64,000 bases of DNA from Dactylellina haptotyla (Eukaryota > Ascomycota > Orbiliomycetes > Orbiliales > Orbiliaceae). This document shows, one piece after another, positions 11,301 to 22,945 of this stretch. Both the position numbers and the translations under genes were made by a program. The notes under the pieces are model-generated. The model did not search any database. It saw nothing but the letters and a program-made list of their open reading frames with translations, and was not told the origin of the DNA. Within the stretch, counting starts at the first letter, position 1; each line of letters begins with the position of its first letter. The DNA lies in NCBI GenBank assembly GCA_031310005.1, contig CM062382.1:1736001-1800000 (forward strand), read 5' to 3'.

Positions 11301-12743
11301 CAGTTTTAAGCCAAACTAAAGCTATTGTTACAGGGCTTGCGAGTCTTATTCATTTGAGAGAGCTCAAGGCGGATTATAATGGGATTACTTCTCTTGAAGG
11401 AGTCATGCATCTCGATGGGTTGGTGAAATTGAGACTAAGACATAACCTTATCCGTTCTGTCGACTTCACCGTGTCAAACATGTAAGATCACCCATATATA
11501 GGTCGGTTATCTTCATAATTGACACCAATTATAAACAGGCGACGTTTAAAGATCCTAGACTTGGGAAGCAATGACATCGAAACCATAGGCTTTCTCTACG
11601 GTTTACCAGAGTTGACTAGCCTCAACTTGGGTGAGTCTCTACCTCTGAGATCGAGCTCTTTGTTGTCCTAACCAATGATCTTAGACGCGAACAAACTTGT
11701 TACTCTGGAGATGCCACCCGGTCAAGAAGTACGGAACCTCCGGACTCTTACCGCGTCAAACAATCACCTCACAGAATTCGATATTACCCCGTTCCCAAAT
11801 ATCAGGACATTATATCTGGATTCAAATAGATTGGATACAGTACTTGGGATAGCGAAGGCTCGTTACCTCGACAGCTTCTCTATCAGATCACAAGGTCATC
11901 CGCAGTACGTTTAACGGAATATTCACCCCTTTAAATGGGTTTCAGCTAATAGTTATAGCTCCTTCGATTTGGAGTTTTCATCTCTCTATGAAATTCGAAA
12001 ATTATATGCCTCTGGGTGCCCAATTCCATCATTTCAAATCGATTGCCACTTCGTAAATCTACAATACCTAGAGCTGGCGTCCTGTAATATACGACAGCTT
12101 ACTTCGAATTTCGGCCGATTAATGAGTAATATTCGTATTCTTAATTTGAATAACAACGCTATATCGGATATAAGGCCTTTGCATGGAATCATCAATCTGA
12201 AGAAGCTTCATCTTGTGGGGAACCGTATAGCAAACTTGCAAAAGCTGAGCAATATGCTTAGGTTCCTTCCATTCCTGTCAGAATTAGATCTAAGGTATGA
12301 CAATTCCTGAACACAGTTTGCTCACACTCGCTCTAACTAGACTTCCCAGACACAACCCTCTCACCCTCGGGTTTTATGCCGTAATATCCAAATGCACCGA
12401 TGTTGCAACGAAATCAACTGATCACGGGGATCCAAGCCCTTTCCTGCTACCTCATCAAAACGCCGATGATGACGAAAGGTTCCAAATCTCGATGACCGAT
12501 GATACGGCGGTTGCACGTCGATGCTACGATATTCTCATCGGGGAGCAATGCTCGCAAATAACATATCTTGATGGCCTGGTCTTCGATAGCCGGGAAAAGC
12601 TCCGCCAGGACGTGGTTTGGGAACGAATGACGAGGCTGGGACTCTTATTTAGGACGAAAGCTGAGCATGACGAAGGTACTAACCATGAAGGGCAACACAT
12701 GATGGCAGCAAGCAGCAGAGAAGTACCTCAAATTGCGCAGTAG
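8315..12743 (+). CDS. Nud1/Cdc11-type spindle pole body scaffold, leucine-rich repeats
   Basis: Six exons (8315-11276, 11334-11481, 11539-11630, 11685-11904, 11959-12294, 12350-12743) give 1383 residues. The first 900 or so are low-complexity, rich in Ser, Pro and charged residues with many SP/TP sites, as expected of a phosphorylated scaffold. From about residue 920 onward come tandem leucine-rich repeats (for example LEHLDDLASFHPNLVEVNLE, LQFLDISRNKLDNLSG, MRRLKILDLGSNDIETIGFL), ending in LDLRHNPLTLGFY. It opens with MASWLEDLDDDWVPDE, typical of this fungal family. Nud1 (budding yeast) and Cdc11 (fission yeast) anchor the mitotic-exit/septation-initiation kinase cascade at the spindle pole body; the same role is inferred here. 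All splice phases close. The LRR exons are short and intron boundaries fall inside repeats. Confidence 0.88.
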
Positions 12744-13434
12744 TTGAAGGTCTGGTTGACTATCATTATCTTCACTTGTTCCTCTATGTTCGCTTTTGAG
12801 GGCCTGTTTTTTGGGTGAGAATCATCCGATGAAGCAGATGTAATCTGGTTCAAGGCGTTTTACAAGAACTTGCGCTTGCCTTCTCCCCTGCTCCCCGTTT
12901 CCTTTTCTTTGCGATGTATTTTATTCATTGGGGCATGGGCGTTTGGTGTTTTAGAAGGGTCTTCTATTTCCTCACTGCATTTCTTAACAGGTCTCGGGTT
13001 TTGCAACGACGTTTCCGCTTTGGAAAACTTGCCAAAAATCTGTATATTTTCGACAATAACGAACTGTGTAACTGAGCTGGGAATTTGAGGGCAGATGATA
13101 TTAAAATTTTTTATTTATCGAGGCCTTCGCCATAAAAAGATGGCAACAATGAACATAAAGGTGTGGAAGCATCGGCGGCGTAGCTAACTATAAATATCCT
13201 TATAACCACACTCAAGACTATTGGTCATAGATTCTGGAGCATCCCACTCCTAGTTAGAGAAACGACGGTGTACTAAGTCCCCAGTCCGTTCGCCGTCCTT
13301 GCACGACAGTTTATTGGCATCCTTAAAGGTGAAGCAATATATTGTGCATTCACATTGGATCAACGCCTATCCCAATTTAGAAAGAACAGCATACCCTTCA
13401 ACGTGATGCGTCTATTTAGTCCTTGAGTTAGCTC
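12744..13434. other. Convergent 3' region
   Basis: Tail-to-tail spacer between the Nud1/Cdc11 and Trm2 genes, about 690 bp, AT-rich. A short open frame at 12870-13088 has no recognisable features. I see nothing else in it. Confidence 0.5.
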
Positions 13435-15224
13435 TTACGCGCCTTGATAAAAAAAATACTGGATAGCTGAACCCACCTGAGGGAAAAAGTCGAAACCTCC
13501 GAGTTTTTCAATCGTATAGTTCCGCCCAGAGGGTTGTTGCACAAACCAACCGATATCGCGTGCCATAGTGTGAACATTGCAGCTGATGTAAACAATCCTT
13601 TTTGGGCCGAGACTTAACAGCTGACTAAGGAACAGTTCATCACAACCTTTTCGCGGAGGATCAATAACTACGCTGGTTTGCTCCGGGGGGAAATCAATGT
13701 TAACAAAAATCGATTCCGCATTTCCTGTGATGAACCGAGCATTTTGGATCCCATTTTCCTCAGCGTTCTTTTTTGCTGATTCTATCGATTGTGGAGATAT
13801 ATCGACCCCAATTATACCTTTAAATTTGTTCCCACAGCATATGCTAAACAAACCAGACCCGCAGTATGCGTCTATTAGGTACGAATTCGTGACGTACCCT
13901 TGCTCGGGAGATGCCATCGGAATACAAAGTTGCTCACGAATAAAATCCGTAAACTATCAAAGCTTTCATTTATATCAATAATACTAAACTGAGATACTGC
14001 GGCCGATACGGTGGAATAACTTTGTTGCTCATCGGAGGGTGTCTTGGGGCATCTCCCTTCCGGGGCGAAGTGACTTACGTGAGGTAATATCGAGTTATTG
14101 TTTTGGAAAAATGCACCTGCAGGAGACGAAAATTTGAAATTTCCAACCCACTCGGTGACAAAAGCTTTAGAGTCTGTAATGCAAGTTTTGGTGTCTTCGT
14201 AGTGTGGTAGCTGATCACCTGAAGCTGCGCGCGAGAATTGTCGTTCGGTACTCTCTCGTAAAAGCAGCGTAGCTCCACGTTTGAACGTATGTAGGTTTTG
14301 CTGGACATGTTCTCTTTGAAATTTCATGCCATCTCGTACTGGTTGCGTACCAATGGGGCAGTCCTCAATGTCAAGAACAAAATTTCTCCCCTTTAGCTGG
14401 AACCCAATGTCTGGTATAGGTGCATCTTCTTTGAAGCCACCTCTACGCGGCCCGTCGAAATGGGGAGTCAATTTGGTGCGATAACCTTTGGAAAGAGGGG
14501 AGGGCATTATTTTTCCAATAGGTGGGATTAGAGATGGCTCTAACTTTGAGAAGTTCTTCATAGCTTTTTCGATCACCCGGCGCTTGTGTTCAAGCTGATA
14601 ATCATCGGAGAGCATTTGAAACTGACATCCAGAGCATTTACCAAAATATTTGCAGAAGACCAAGTCATCGCGTCGATTTTTTGAAGGTTCCCTAATTTCA
14701 AGCAAATCTGTTGTTGAATAGAAGGGATAATTCTTCACTACCTTGATGAGAGCTTTGTCACCTGGGATAGTGAATGGAATGACGAATACTCTTGTGCCGT
14801 CTTCGGAAACGGCGAGTCCATCGCCGGTAGATGCAAGCATCGTAACGGATGCCTCCAACTGAGAAAACAACTGTGGTGGTTCATTTCGCTCTTCAGACGG
14901 CGGTGTGCCATTTGAGAGTGTATTTTGGAGCAGCAATGTAATGTCCGTTAGCAGGACCTCTTCAACACTGCCTTCGAAACGGTTGTCAGAACCTTCCCGT
15001 CCATCCTTTGCCATCTTTTTCCTCTTCAATCGCCGGCCCTTGGGTGGGGCTGATTTGAAGCCCGATTCTTCACTCGGTCGCTTTGTGCCTAACATTGATT
15101 GAGTTAAGAAGGTTATAAACGAGGTCGTACGCTGTTGAAAATACTGGCTGCGATAGTGATGGTGGTCGGCAAGAGTGAAGTAAGATCGGAATGGTCTCAA
15201 GGAAGCGGAAATTCTAATTTTCAT
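13435..15224 (-). CDS. TRM2: tRNA (uracil-5-)-methyltransferase Trm2
   Basis: SAM-dependent enzyme forming m5U (ribothymidine) at position 54 of the tRNA T-loop. Two exons (15224-14079 and 13953-13435; 125-bp intron) give 554 residues. Visible: a basic N-terminal region with GRRLKRKKMAK, a TRAM-like segment (TGDGLAVSEDGTRVFVIPFT), the cysteine cluster CKYFGKCSGCQFQ of the TrmA/RumA group, the SAM site IDAYCGSGLFSICC, VIDPPRKGC, and the catalytic cysteine in VYISCNVHTMARD. The alternative start at 15095 (MLGTKRPSEES) would drop an Arg/Ser-rich leader that looks like a mitochondrial presequence, so two isoforms are possible. Head-to-head with the TFIIA gamma gene, about 300 bp away. Confidence 0.93.
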
Positions 15225-15524
15225 TAAGATTTCTTTGCTATGGGCATTGAATCCAGCCCTTTCCCTCCGAACTGCATAAACTGTGTAAATATATAATAGT
15301 GATCTGAATTTGGTGCGCAACTCAGAATTTTGCTTCTGAGGACAAGAAATGCAACTCGATTAGTCAGCAGGATCGAGCCTCATACCACCTCAACGACGCG
15401 ATCCCCCGTTGTCCTTTTAACCTTCGTCTTTAGCACTCATAATCCTCAATTTAAGCACCAATATTCGCAATCACCTTCACCACTGTTTCCCCTCTCCCAC
15501 ATTTTTGCAACAATAGCTGCCTCT

Positions 15525-15992
15525 ATGAACGCCCAAACTTATTATGAGCTGTACAGACGATCTAGGTTAGGCCAAAACTCAGTCGCTCGTTGTTTGGTGT
15601 ACTGATGAACAGTGAATTGATAGTATCGGAGTCGCTTTAACTGATGCCCTGGACGAATTGATATCCGACGGTCGTATAGCACCACAACTTGCTATGAAGA
15701 TTCTATCCAACTTTGACCGCTCTATCACCGATATTCTGGCAGCCCATGTCACCGCAAGACTCTCATTCAAGGTAGGAAATCGAATTTGAATATACCAAGA
15801 TTGCTTCTTTGCGAGTATTGTATTGCTGAACTTAGAATAAACTAGGGTCATCTTGATACTTATCGATTTTGTGATGAAGTTTGGACGTTCCTGATTAAGG
15901 ATGTTACTTTCAAATTGGAAAACGCCCAACATATAAGTAGCGATCGCGTCAAAATTGTCTCTTGTAGCTCGAAGAAACCTGGAGAGCCTTGA
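15525..15992 (+). CDS. TOA2: Transcription factor IIA gamma (small) subunit
   Basis: General RNA polymerase II factor that stabilises TBP on the TATA box. Three exons (15525-15565, 15624-15771, 15846-15992) give 111 residues, the normal length. The whole protein is family-typical: [20 protein letters not shown] at the N-terminus, the four-helix-bundle segment [15 protein letters not shown], and the beta-barrel part [19 protein letters not shown] followed by [14 protein letters not shown] at the C-terminus. The start is the Met just before the conserved block. The upstream in-frame extension (from 15330) is not conserved in type. Shares a short divergent promoter with TRM2, so the two may be co-regulated. 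Confidence 0.96.
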
Positions 15993-16745
15993 TACAAATC
16001 CTCACCCATACGCACACACACTCTAGCTTGTTTACAGCCTCGATATCCATCAATCGATTTTCGCTTCCGAAGACATATTTTCACCACTTCGCGAAAGAAA
16101 CTAGTCCTGAGGCTGCTCTATTTACGCTCCCCTAGAATATACCTCACTAGATCCTACCGTCACTCTAAACGTGTAGATAGGTGAAATATTCGATGACTGG
16201 AGAACGGTAATCGCCGAAGCATTAAATAATCTATGTACAGGGTGCTCAATTCTCCTTGTATTTGATGTCAGTTTGGCACCGTGCTACAAGCGCTTGTCTT
16301 TTTCTCTCCTTTCTTTTCTTTCCTTTTTTATTTATGGAATGTTTATTAATCAAGTACGAAGTTGGAGCCCCATAACTACCTGCGAGCTTTATCTAAGGTA
16401 GCGGGGCCATCGTTTGAAATATATTTCGTACCCATCGAGGATACATATTTTGATTGTAAAGGTTAATCAATCATATTTCCATTTCCACTGGATCCAAGAT
16501 CTCCCGCTCACGATATCCACTAGCGAAAAATACAACAGCAAAACAACTGTACAGTCCGTAAAACATAAATAGTGCCGAGCGCCATGATTTGGAAGTGAAG
16601 GAAATGAAGCTAATAAGAAAAATAAAGGAAAAAAAAGAGAGAGAAATGTGATTTGTCTGCTAGAAAAGGCCTGGTTCGGTTATCAGATGCAACTGTGTTT
16701 TTTTTTTTTTTTGGCTTTGAAGGAAAAGGAAGACTAAGGCAAAGT
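15993..16745. other. Convergent 3' region
   Basis: About 750 bp between the stop codons of the TFIIA gamma gene and the ATG18 gene. Contains pyrimidine tracts (near 16300-16335) and a T homopolymer near 16698-16712. No gene recognised. Confidence 0.5.
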
Positions 16746-18217
16746 CTAGAGTTCGGCATCAAAACCCGGTCGCGCACTTGTGTCGAGAAGACTATACATG
16801 GATGGTTTGTTAACTAAGTCTTGCCAAGTGGGAAATATAGTGCAGCAAATAATCACTCACGAGTATTGCTTAGTCAAGATGCATTCTCCGCCGTTTTCCA
16901 TATCCACATTATAGAGATAAAAAAACCCATCCGATGTCACAACCATTATCTGAGGACTATTGCTGCTTAGTGCCACCACGCTCTTCGTAGCAGGCGGCAA
17001 TCGCAAACGTGCAAATGCAAAATCTCGCTGAGGTTCCCACATCTCAGTGACCGCTTGCGGCAAATAACCACCGACTGCACCAACTACGGATTTTCCAATT
17101 GATTGAGATGATCGCCTTATGATACTTGCAAAAGATGTACTCCGGCGTTTACTCTCCATATTAATGTCAAACGGGGGTCCAGAAATATCTGGGTTGGAAC
17201 TATTTGAACCCCCGGAGCTACCGCTTCTAGGGCGTATGCCAGGTGATGAATGTGTCGGCGGTGCTATTGCGTCGTTGGATGTTGAGGATGTATTAGGGTC
17301 CAGGAGGCGAAAAATATGAACGGTTTCGGTTGCGGATGACACACAGAGCATAGTAGATGCAAGATTAAAGGCCATACTATATATTTTAGAAGGATATGTT
17401 CCTCGGCGGAATTGAAACATTTTTGTCCCCAGAGGGAGGGCAAATACTCTAATTATAGTACCTTGATCTGATGATGTAGCCAGGTATGTTCCATCACTAC
17501 TGAGGGCTAGTGCTGAGAGAGGCGACTTATGAGCTGATATCATACCGATCGTTTTCAGAGTCGACGCATCGTAGACTACAACATCCCCAGAACCGCTTAT
17601 TCCTGTAGAAGCTGCAGTAGAGTTCGGATTCGAAGGCGGTGCAAACGGCGACGGCGATGCAGGCACGGGACGGGGGTAAACGAGATAGCATTTTTCGGAT
17701 GACGGAGATAACGCGCAGATAGCTGAAGCGTATTGATCAGAAAGAAGTAATATTTTTGTTACCTTTAACGCCCAAACAGAAGGCAGGGTTCTTACCATTT
17801 GGGTTTGGGGATGTTTCAATAGTTGTCAATAGCTTCATATTGCTTATATCGTACACATATATTTGATCTTCAAGCACTACTATCAACCTCTTTCGATTAA
17901 GTTTAACAGCGAGGACGGCGGTAGGAAACGTGAGTTCGCATATCGTTGATTCGCGCTACGGTCCTTGGTCAGTAAACTAAAATAGATGCATATAGGATAT
18001 TTGATATCGTAAATACTCTAGTGTTGGTTATCTGGAGCCTCCGAGGTGAGAGAATGACGGCGATGAGAGATGTCGAAAATAGCATTTCCACGATAGTGAT
18101 GTCTCCGTCTTTCTTTTCGTAGCACTTTCCAAAGGGATCGCAGTTATATATTCGGTAGCCATTCTGCGTTCCTACCGCCAGGCAAGAAAAGTCTTGATTA
18201 AAAGTGACAAAATTCAT
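16746..18217 (-). CDS. ATG18: Autophagy-related protein 18 (PROPPIN/WIPI)
   Basis: Seven-bladed WD-repeat protein that binds PI3P and PI(3,5)P2 on the phagophore and vacuole membranes; needed for autophagy and vacuole homeostasis. Four exons (18217-18017, 17955-17796, 17722-16861, 16791-16746) give 422 residues, the usual size. The N-terminus is family-typical ([20 protein letters not shown]), with [20 protein letters not shown], then the [19 protein letters not shown] segment. The phosphoinositide-binding FRRG motif is present at about residues 225-228 ([15 protein letters not shown]). An acidic/Ser-rich insertion with a long loop follows blade 6. The last exon supplies only [14 protein letters not shown]. 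Confidence 0.95.
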
Positions 18218-19065
18218 ATGACAGTCCTATGGCGTGGTGCGGCAATAGTAGTTGATGTGGCGGTCCTGCTTGGTTCCGAGTTGAAAGCGGGTCGAAAGTA
18301 TCAGCTCTTGGCGATAGCGATAGTATTCGGTGATACCCTGGTTGATCTCAAGAGTAATGCTGAGTTGGGGTACCTAAGTAGCGTGCGGCTGTTGACTGAG
18401 GGTCAAGATTTGGTAGTGCGGTGTAATGTCACTGGGTTAAGGATGAAATGAAGCTGGATTTTGTCATCCAAGCAGATGGCTGGTCTAGTCGATGACATGA
18501 CGCTTAAAAGAGAGCGGTGCAGTGAGGCGTGACCAAACAAGGACCCATGGATTACGTAATAGCCCAATCGCCAGACGCCAGACGCGCGTCTCTAGCTCCA
18601 ATTCCAAACGTCACATTGTTAACTCAACACAAAATTCTTCGTTCACAAGTTTTTCCATATGCCTTTAATAGGTACATGCATTGAGCAGCAGCCCAATCGG
18701 CCTATACACCAATATCCTTCCGAAGCCATAGATCGGTTACTAGATTTGGCAGTCCACCTCGAAAGGTGTCGATCTCCGCTAAGGGATCCCAACATCCATT
18801 ACAATGGAAAGGTCAACACCAGGTTTTAGTGGCCCCAACGGTGTCGCTTTTGAAATTAACGACACCCGGGAAGTTATTCCGCTCGCTGTTGTTGCTGTGA
18901 GTAGAAGGTCTATAATTAATACTTAGGTATTAGTAATATAAAATTACTAAATGCGATCCCATTTGCCTTTATTCAATGAACCGAATTTATATCTCTTTCC
19001 TCCCTCGTGTGATTTCCTAGTGACAAAAAGAACAACCTCCAACTAATTCAGACGAGGGAGCTAAC
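18218..19065. other. Divergent promoter region ATG18 / TYW4
   Basis: About 850 bp between two divergent start codons. An 85-codon frame beginning at 18194 overlaps the ATG18 start on the opposite strand and is judged a shadow. Nothing else recognised. Confidence 0.5.
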
Positions 19066-22000
19066 ATGTCGAAGACTAATGACAGCAGCATCGTATCGAA
19101 GAGGTATCTTCTCGACTTGCGGGACCTATTTATTGAAATACACACTCTTCTGGATATTTACCTGACTCAACAATCGCTTATGATTCTAATTATAGGAGCG
19201 TCGAAAGACTTTATGTTTCGAATCGAGGACAGCATCTTCTCCGCCACTTTGTGCCCAAATTCCACAGAAGAAGCCCGTTAATCAACCGTGGTTATTGGTT
19301 GAGAATGCACCTGATTCGCAAAGCCATGGACCATTTCCTTCAGAGTAAAAGTACCACTAAGAAGCATGTAAGCTATATCTGCCCCATCCAGTCGCATCAT
19401 TAGCATGCATCTCTACGGTACATGTTTTATGTTAAAACTTTTGAATACTGATCGGTGCTTACAAATCTGATAGGTGGTAAATCTTGGCTGCGGGTTGTAA
19501 GTCTGCTCTTGTAGCAAGATCTTAAGAGTGATCGAGAGTTAGATTTATCTCCCTAACTTGGCTCCACGCCCGATCCTGCATCTAGTGATCCGCTATCTTT
19601 CTATTATCTCAAAGAGAACCCGAATGTTATGTTCATAGATTTAGACTATCCGGAATCGATCATACGGAAGTCTGAGATAATTCAAAACACGCCGGAACTA
19701 TCCAGTCGACTGAGCAATCCTTCTTTCAATTCACTGTCATCCACAATGGTAATCTCATCTATGAACTACTTTGCGGCCGGAATCGATTTGAGAGATCTTG
19801 AGAAACTTGATAAATTTATTCAGGCTCAATGTCAGGAGGACGATGAGATATTATTTATCTCTGAGGTCGCCATCACGTATATGCCTGTACGAGACGCCGA
19901 TGCCTTGGTGAAATGGGCCGGTAAATTTACAAATGGTAAGCTAGAAAGCGTAGAGATAATCCACTCAATAATCTCCTCCAGCTACTTACGCTAAAATCAT
20001 ACCAGGGAGATTCGTTTTGATCGAACAAATACTACCTGCTGGTGAAACTCACCCGTTTGCAAGTACAATGCTATCGCATTTCAAAAAAATAAACTCCCCC
20101 CTCCAGAATATTGGGACCTACCCAACACTCTCGTCGCAAGTGCAGAGATTTCGCGGTGCTGGATGGAAATCGGCTACTGCATGTGATCTATATGGCGCGT
20201 GGTGCAATCTTATTTCTGAACAAGAAAAGTGTTTTATAGAGTCTGTCGAAGCATTCGATGAGCACGAGGATTTCGTTCTCTTTGGCCAGCATTACTTTTT
20301 CCTCTGTGCGAGTAACGGGGCCAAATGTTACAACCCAATAGGGAATGACCAATGGCTTAATGGTGACCGATCAAGTTCTGCAAGCAGCATTGAATGCAGC
20401 ACTGAAGCCAAACAAAGCCCCAACACTCCAGTGATTGACGTGACACTAACTTACAATGATAAGAAACAGCCTGATTTCGCAATGAGCCGTCGGAAGTATG
20501 GGGCTGCATCTGTTTTAAATTCAACTAGTTCAATTTATAACGGCGGCATCGACAACAAAGCTCGATTGTCATCAACATACATATACGATCATACTAGCGG
20601 GAGCTTCTCAGAGCTCCGCAAAACCACTGAACCTCAGGCCCGAGTATTTCATACAATTACCGAACTTGGTAATAGTAGATTACTTTTAGTTGGCGGTCGG
20701 GGCAGCCCGGATGCCGCATTCACTGATTGTTGGATATTCAACAATGGTGGTTGGAATCGAACACACAACCTACCCATCGGTAGATATCGACACAGCGCTA
20801 TCTACATATCGATCAATAACGAGAATCACGTGTTATTATATGGTGGGCGAGGTAGTGGTCGTGTCCTTTTTGATGACTGGTTGCTGTGGTCAGAGACTTC
20901 TGGTTGGAGTGAAGTTACAGTGTCCTCTATGACAAAGCCCAAAGCCAGATTCTCCACTTGTTTGGTATGCTCTCCCTCGAATTTAAAGGGGGTTTTAGCG
21001 GGTGGTTTTTATTCGGGTAGTGAGATAGCCTCAGACATCTGGTCATGGTCATTTGATAACGGGAAGATTTCCTTTCATCAGTGGGATATACCAGATTCTC
21101 GTCGATATCTTAGTCGAGCAGGGGCACAAATAGTAGCAATTAACGATTCGACAGCAATAGTTTCGGGTGGAGTTACCGGCCAGTATTGTTCTCCCAGTGA
21201 CCACTCCGAAAGCTTTATACTTGTCAACCTTTTTGATCAATGCATACAGCCCCTGCATTTGTATGTAAACGACCAGTATGGCCATAAACAGCTAGCCTTG
21301 GTGGGCTTTAACTGTGTGTGGCAAAATACACAACTAGAGCTATTTGGAGGGGGCTTAATAGCTTTTAGGTAAATACCCCAGATCAATATCTCAATTTAAT
21401 CTCTAACGCAGAGAATCTTTACAGCATGGGTTCCTTTTGGAACAAGGGCACAGCAACCTTGAATTTTGGCCATATTCAAGTAAAGGAGGTAATGGAAACG
21501 CAAACACGGACAGGCCATACACAATTACCCGCTGTCTCGCAGTACCCGAGGAAGAATTGTAATTGTCCTCGAGAATCAGTTGATAGATATAACACCAATT
21601 CGAGAGACTTTGATATTCATAGTGCTATTTCAAAGGAGGTACCCCTGATAATCGAGAACCTTTCCTTCGGAAAATGTGTCGATTCTTGGACTCCGGATTA
21701 CCTGAAAAATGCCGTTGGTGATGCAAGAGAGGTAGGCCCCATAGCCCAATCAGATATATCTATCATGGATATTTAGATAGGAGAAATAGGTCATTATACA
21801 TAAAGCAAACACAAAACTCGAGTCTAGCCATAAACAAGGTCACCCGGTGCATCTCAACTTCAATACGAAGAATTTTACGTACGATCGTTTCCGGTTTTCT
21901 CAGTTCATAGATTTAGTATTTGCCGAAAAACCAACAACGATATGTTATCTGAGGTCGGTTTCTCAGAAACCAACAAAGTTTGTGTCGCTCATTGAGCGCG

Positions 22001-22765
22001 ATTTCCCCGAAATCGCGAATGATTTTGAGATTCCCGGTCAATTGGCGTTCATAAAGGAGTCCTTACATTCTTCGCCTTTACGAATATCGAGCGCAGGCAT
22101 CGGTATCTGGCTACGTTCGTATCATATCTACTCTACCTCCTTAAGCCGAATGAAGTCGTACTGAAATGGCTATTTTAGACTACGATGTCTGCTCGAACTT
22201 TCTATTTCAAATAAAGGGGAGCAAAAGGATAATGTAAGGGCTATCAGAAGAAAATCTCGTACTGCTAGATAATTATTTACTTTTATTCAACCTAGATTAT
22301 TCCCACCTACGGATATTCACCTACTACAGTTCCCGCCAGGGAAAACGACGAGTTCCATTGATAATATATTCGAAAATATACCCAACGGTACCCGGCCTAA
22401 AGAGGTTACCATGCATCCTGGCGAAGCGCTATTCATACCACCTTTCTGGTCCGTAACTGATATCCCTACAAACTCCCGCTTCTATTTCGTACCTGATGTG
22501 AAATACATACTCATTCACCCTTCACAGGCTGCATGCGGTGCTTCCACTCGAACCATGTATTGCCGTGAATACGTTTTTCAATAGTTTTGATAGACAGCTT
22601 TTTTCTCAATCCAAGGATTTATATGGGAACAAGGATCTAGAGTGCTATCAAGAAGGTCGAGATTCAATCGCGGAAATTGTGCGGAAATTCGATGGGTTAC
22701 ACAATAACATTCGGCAGTTTTATATTAAGAGATTGGGACAGGAGTTGCTCGAAACGGTTCCATAG
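19066..22765 (+). CDS. PPM2: tRNA wybutosine-synthesising protein 4 (Tyw4/Ppm2): methyltransferase-Kelch-JmjC
   Basis: Carries out late steps (methylation and methoxycarbonylation) of wybutosine synthesis at G37 of tRNA-Phe. Ten exons: 19066-19103, 19196-19367, 19474-19496, 19586-19935, 20006-21368, 21425-21731, 21823-22114, 22179-22233, 22296-22448, 22528-22765; all phases close, giving 996 residues. Order of domains: leucine carboxyl methyltransferase fold (TNDSSIVSKRSVERLY, PLINRGYWLRM, VNLGCGFDPLSFYY), a Kelch-type propeller (for example LLLVGGRGSPDAAFTDCWIF), and a C-terminal JmjC/cupin domain. The JmjC part keeps HYD (about H849, D851) and a later His in PPFWLHAVLP (about H920). The exon 6/7 junction is the least certain. 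Raw frames look broken at 22114-22528 but three introns repair them. Confidence 0.92.
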
Positions 22766-22945
22766 TGCCCGTTAATATTTGTGTATCACAATAGAGTTCT
22801 GGCTTTCACGAATTGATGAGTTACATAATTTGGGTACTGCTGTAGCCAGGAACCCCGGTTAAAAGCTACCATATTAAAAATATAGGCAAAAACATATGAC
22901 TAGATACTGTAGCGGTTATTTCTAATCCGAAAATCCGAACAGAGT

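Noticed and set aside
22114-22528. Apparent frameshifts at the 3' end of TYW4
   Set aside because: Three introns (22115-22178, 22234-22295, 22449-22527) give a continuous JmjC domain.
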